Assembly: GCA_904066235.2 (NCBI GenBank)
Contig: CAJFCV020000002.1
Location: 9,734,001 to 9,798,000 of the forward strand
Length of the DNA: 64,000 nt
Direction: 5' to 3'
Source of the DNA: Bursaphelenchus xylophilus
Taxonomy: Eukaryota; Nematoda; Chromadorea; Rhabditida; Aphelenchoididae
Below, one piece after another: positions 62,054-64,000 of the stretch. The notes under the pieces were generated by a model. The model was not told the origin of the DNA, did not search any database, and saw only the letters and a program-made list of their open reading frames with translations. A program made the translations under genes and the position numbers. Position 1 is the stretch's first letter; every line of letters starts with the position of its first letter.

Positions 62054-62835
62054 ATAAAACTGATGGCGAGTCGACTTGGATTGGATACTTCTGAGCGTGC
62101 TTTGTTATGTCCAGAAAGTTCGGAGGCGCTGAAGTCTATACTGGTCAAGAAGAAGACGAATTACTTGGAGAGAGTAAATTGGGAGCTCTGCAATCAAAGA
62201 AAATAGCAAATTTTACATTATTCATACCTAAAATAACGTAAAACAAGGCCATTCTAAACCTTACCATGCTCCGAAGGTCTGAGGTGTCTGGAACCCAACG
62301 AAAAGGGAGGTTGACGTCGACCACTGTCGAAGTCGGATCAAGATTGCGGGTAAACATTTTATCCGGAGCTTTGTGGTCTAATGAGCCTTCTGATGGGAGC
62401 AGATCCGTATTTTTGAAGAATTGTTCATAAACGTCCAAGTTTTAACCTGAAGCAAAGAAAATTGGTAAATGAAAGCATGTGCAAGGTCAAGAATACCCAA
62501 AACTCAAAATTTAGCTGATAAAAGGGATCTAAAATATCTGTGAAAGGCCGCTAAAGTAGCTCCTAGACCAAAAACATGCAAGAAACCCAAATTTCCAGAA
62601 AAGATTCTTCTCCATGTGACTTCTGCCGATGTCTAGTAAAATACCGGCAAAAAATTTTAAAATTTCGATCTAAACCCAGAAAAAAATCAAATAAAAAGCA
62701 AGCTTACCCGATATCAAAACTTGCTGGTCCTTTTCGAAGGTAAATTGGGCAATATTATCCCACTTTGTAGGTGATGTTAACGTTCATCATAACAGTTGAA
62801 CTCTGGTATGAAGACAGCTCTTAAATCGGGTACAA
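62054..62835 (-). pseudogene. Exon-like blocks with in-frame stops, probable decayed gene
   Basis: Three minus-strand blocks with consensus splice sites. 62835-62708 ends ...FEKDQQVLISG at G|GTAAGC. 62446-62265 carries NLDVYEQFFKNTDLLPSEGS and ends at ATG|GTAAGG. 62187-62054 carries SSQFTLSK and, after a stop, TSIDFSASELSGHNKARSEV. Block 2 joined to block 1 in phase starts with GT then TAA; block 3 has an in-frame TAA as its ninth codon. Apart from these, the frames are clean and gene-like. Either a nonsense-bearing relic or my exon edges are wrong. I do not recognise the family. Confidence 0.35.
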
Positions 62836-62839
62836 CTGA

Positions 62840-63675
62840 AAAAAGGAAGATAATGTGATGTTAACGTAATTCAAATGGGTAAGAAATCAAAATAAACACG
62901 ATAAGACACGGAATTTTTGACATCCATGAACATTTTAGGTAACACAGAACTCAAATTTCGCAAAAAACGATGCAAATCAGAGGTTTCTGGTGTAAAAACG
63001 CTTTCCTGAAAGTTTCTAGAATGCTACTGCTTTCTGCAAGCATGGTTGAAACAATCAACCATCCAAAAACATCGAAAAAAAAACAAAAAAAATCGTCATC
63101 CAAAGGTCGACCGTCTACTACAACAAAAGAATGAAGAAATGACGATCAGAATGCCGGCAGCAATTCGTCCACGTTTCAAGCAAATCTTTGCAAAATTCCA
63201 CGCAAGAATGATGCTATTTCATGACGTTTCATGACGTGATCGTCAAATTTTGGCATTATGTTGTTTTCGTGGCGGGACTCAATGGTCGCACGAGTGCAAT
63301 GGCAAAGACCTAAAATACACCGAAAAAAGATGTTACAATCACATTGAGGCATTATTTTTGCCAAACAAACCAAACACGGACTAGTTTTGGCATTTCTTCA
63401 TCGAAAATCGATTAAAAAATTGTTTTAGTCATCAGATCTTGTATAATATCGGGATTTTTGCTGTTTTTTGTAAAAATTCAAGTGCATTCTGTAGCTCAAT
63501 GTCTTCATAAAGAAGGCACCCCTCTTAAATTTAATTTAGTCTAGCATTTTATCGGAAGTTGCGGATTATTTTCAGTACATTCTCCGGAAATGGATGCCTT
63601 CCAAATTGGGTCGAGGAGGAAACAGACGATATTTTGGCAACCCACAACTATATATTCCAGTTCTCTTTGCCAGAC
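62840..63675. other. AT-rich intergenic DNA
   Basis: No gene seen. CATGACGTTTCATGACGTGA near 63221-63238 is a short direct repeat containing two TGACGT cores. Confidence 0.35.
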
Positions 63676-63679
63676 ATTT

Positions 63680-63884
63680 TTATAAATAAATAGAAATTAT
63701 TAATTTTCTCCTAATTTTTAGCCAAAATATCCGGATATCCGTATACACGTCCGTATCCAAACCGGCGATTTTTTGATGAGCCCATAAATCCGCATGCGAA
63801 AAAATCCTACGTGCATCATTTGAGACCTCATTGTCCAAGCGCACTAAACTACAATCCAGATGCTGAATTACGGTATGTCTGAGA
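63680..63884 (-). CDS. Possible terminal exon of a gene extending off the right edge
   Basis: After acceptor TTTTCTGCAG (63885-63894) a minus frame runs 67 residues to TAA at 63680. It includes CSLVRLDNEVSNDARRIFSH and LWAHQKIAGLDTDVYTDIR, a gene-like composition. The exon starts with one base completing a codon. Its 5' partner would lie beyond base 64000. Family not recognised. Confidence 0.35.
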
Positions 63885-64000
63885 CTGCAGAAAACAAGAT
63901 AGTAATCCGTCGCACGCACCGTGATTCCTCACTAATTTCTTACAATTGCTTAAGCCTTTGCCCTTTTAGCTGTACGTGCGTGGTCTCTCTTTGATTTTTG

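Noticed and set aside
62163..62186. A 24 bp intron that would remove the TAA in the third block of the decayed gene
   Set aside because: Although GT...AG bounded, 24 bp is too short to be spliced, so the in-frame TAA stands.

Overview
The window looks like autosomal DNA from a nematode close to Caenorhabditis. The evidence is two serpentine chemoreceptors of the nematode-specific Sre class, a 340-residue G-protein beta subunit matching the GPB-1 family exactly in length, a Dishevelled gene, splice acceptors of the TTTTCAG/TTTTAG type, and a very dense load of short inverted-repeat DNA elements. In C. elegans gpb-1, the dishevelled paralogues and many sre genes lie on chromosome II, so a chromosome II-like segment fits (inference). 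There is no sign of bacterial, viral or organellar DNA.

Layout. At 0-7.3 kb are two tandem sre genes on the plus strand; the first lacks its 5' exon because of the window edge. At 9.5-13.3 kb is gpb-1 on the minus strand (5 exons), with a probable ~0.9 kb 3'UTR below it and a trans-splice acceptor 4 bases before the ATG. At 13.3-38.5 kb is a long gene-poor tract of GC-rich islands in AT-rich DNA, transposon-derived repeats and a 1.6 kb foldback element (22.2-23.8 kb). At 38.6-40.1 kb is a small, previously unboxed gene for a secreted, cysteine-rich, probably GPI-anchored Ly6/ET-like protein (plus). At 40.3-49.2 kb is a Dishevelled gene (minus; DIX, PDZ, DEP) with an apparent alternative first exon that omits DIX, a 0.7 kb palindrome in one intron and a TCF-site-bearing block in another. 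At 49.2-57.2 kb are GC islands, three unrelated minisatellite-like arrays and an orphan 3' exon. A tRNA-Cys(GCA) lies at 57.25 kb. At 57.9-59.6 kb is a minus-strand gene for a 231-residue protein with a C-terminal membrane segment, whose second exon has no ATG and is easily missed. At 60.45-61.59 kb is a second TA-flanked foldback element. At 62.0-63.9 kb are minus-strand exon-like blocks, two of them carrying in-frame TAA codons (probable decayed gene).

Functional links. GPB-1 (heterotrimeric G signalling) and Dishevelled (Wnt/planar polarity; C. elegans asymmetric division) both act at the cortex during early division, but nothing in the sequence shows co-regulation; their proximity may be chance. 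Sre receptors probably signal through G proteins of the GPB-1 type.

Repeat families named below: family A, TIR containing CTGTCGGGAAAATAATGAG, ~150 bp, about 16 copies; family B, ~450 bp with TIR AAGTGCGACGCTCAGATTTT; family C, ~150-220 bp bounded by ACTAGT with CACTGTGCAA cores; family D, palindromic with GGCAAAAAACGTACC ends; family E, TIR GGGGCCTGTCCCACTAACAA. Exon boundaries were read by eye from splice consensus and reading-frame phase; no search was run.
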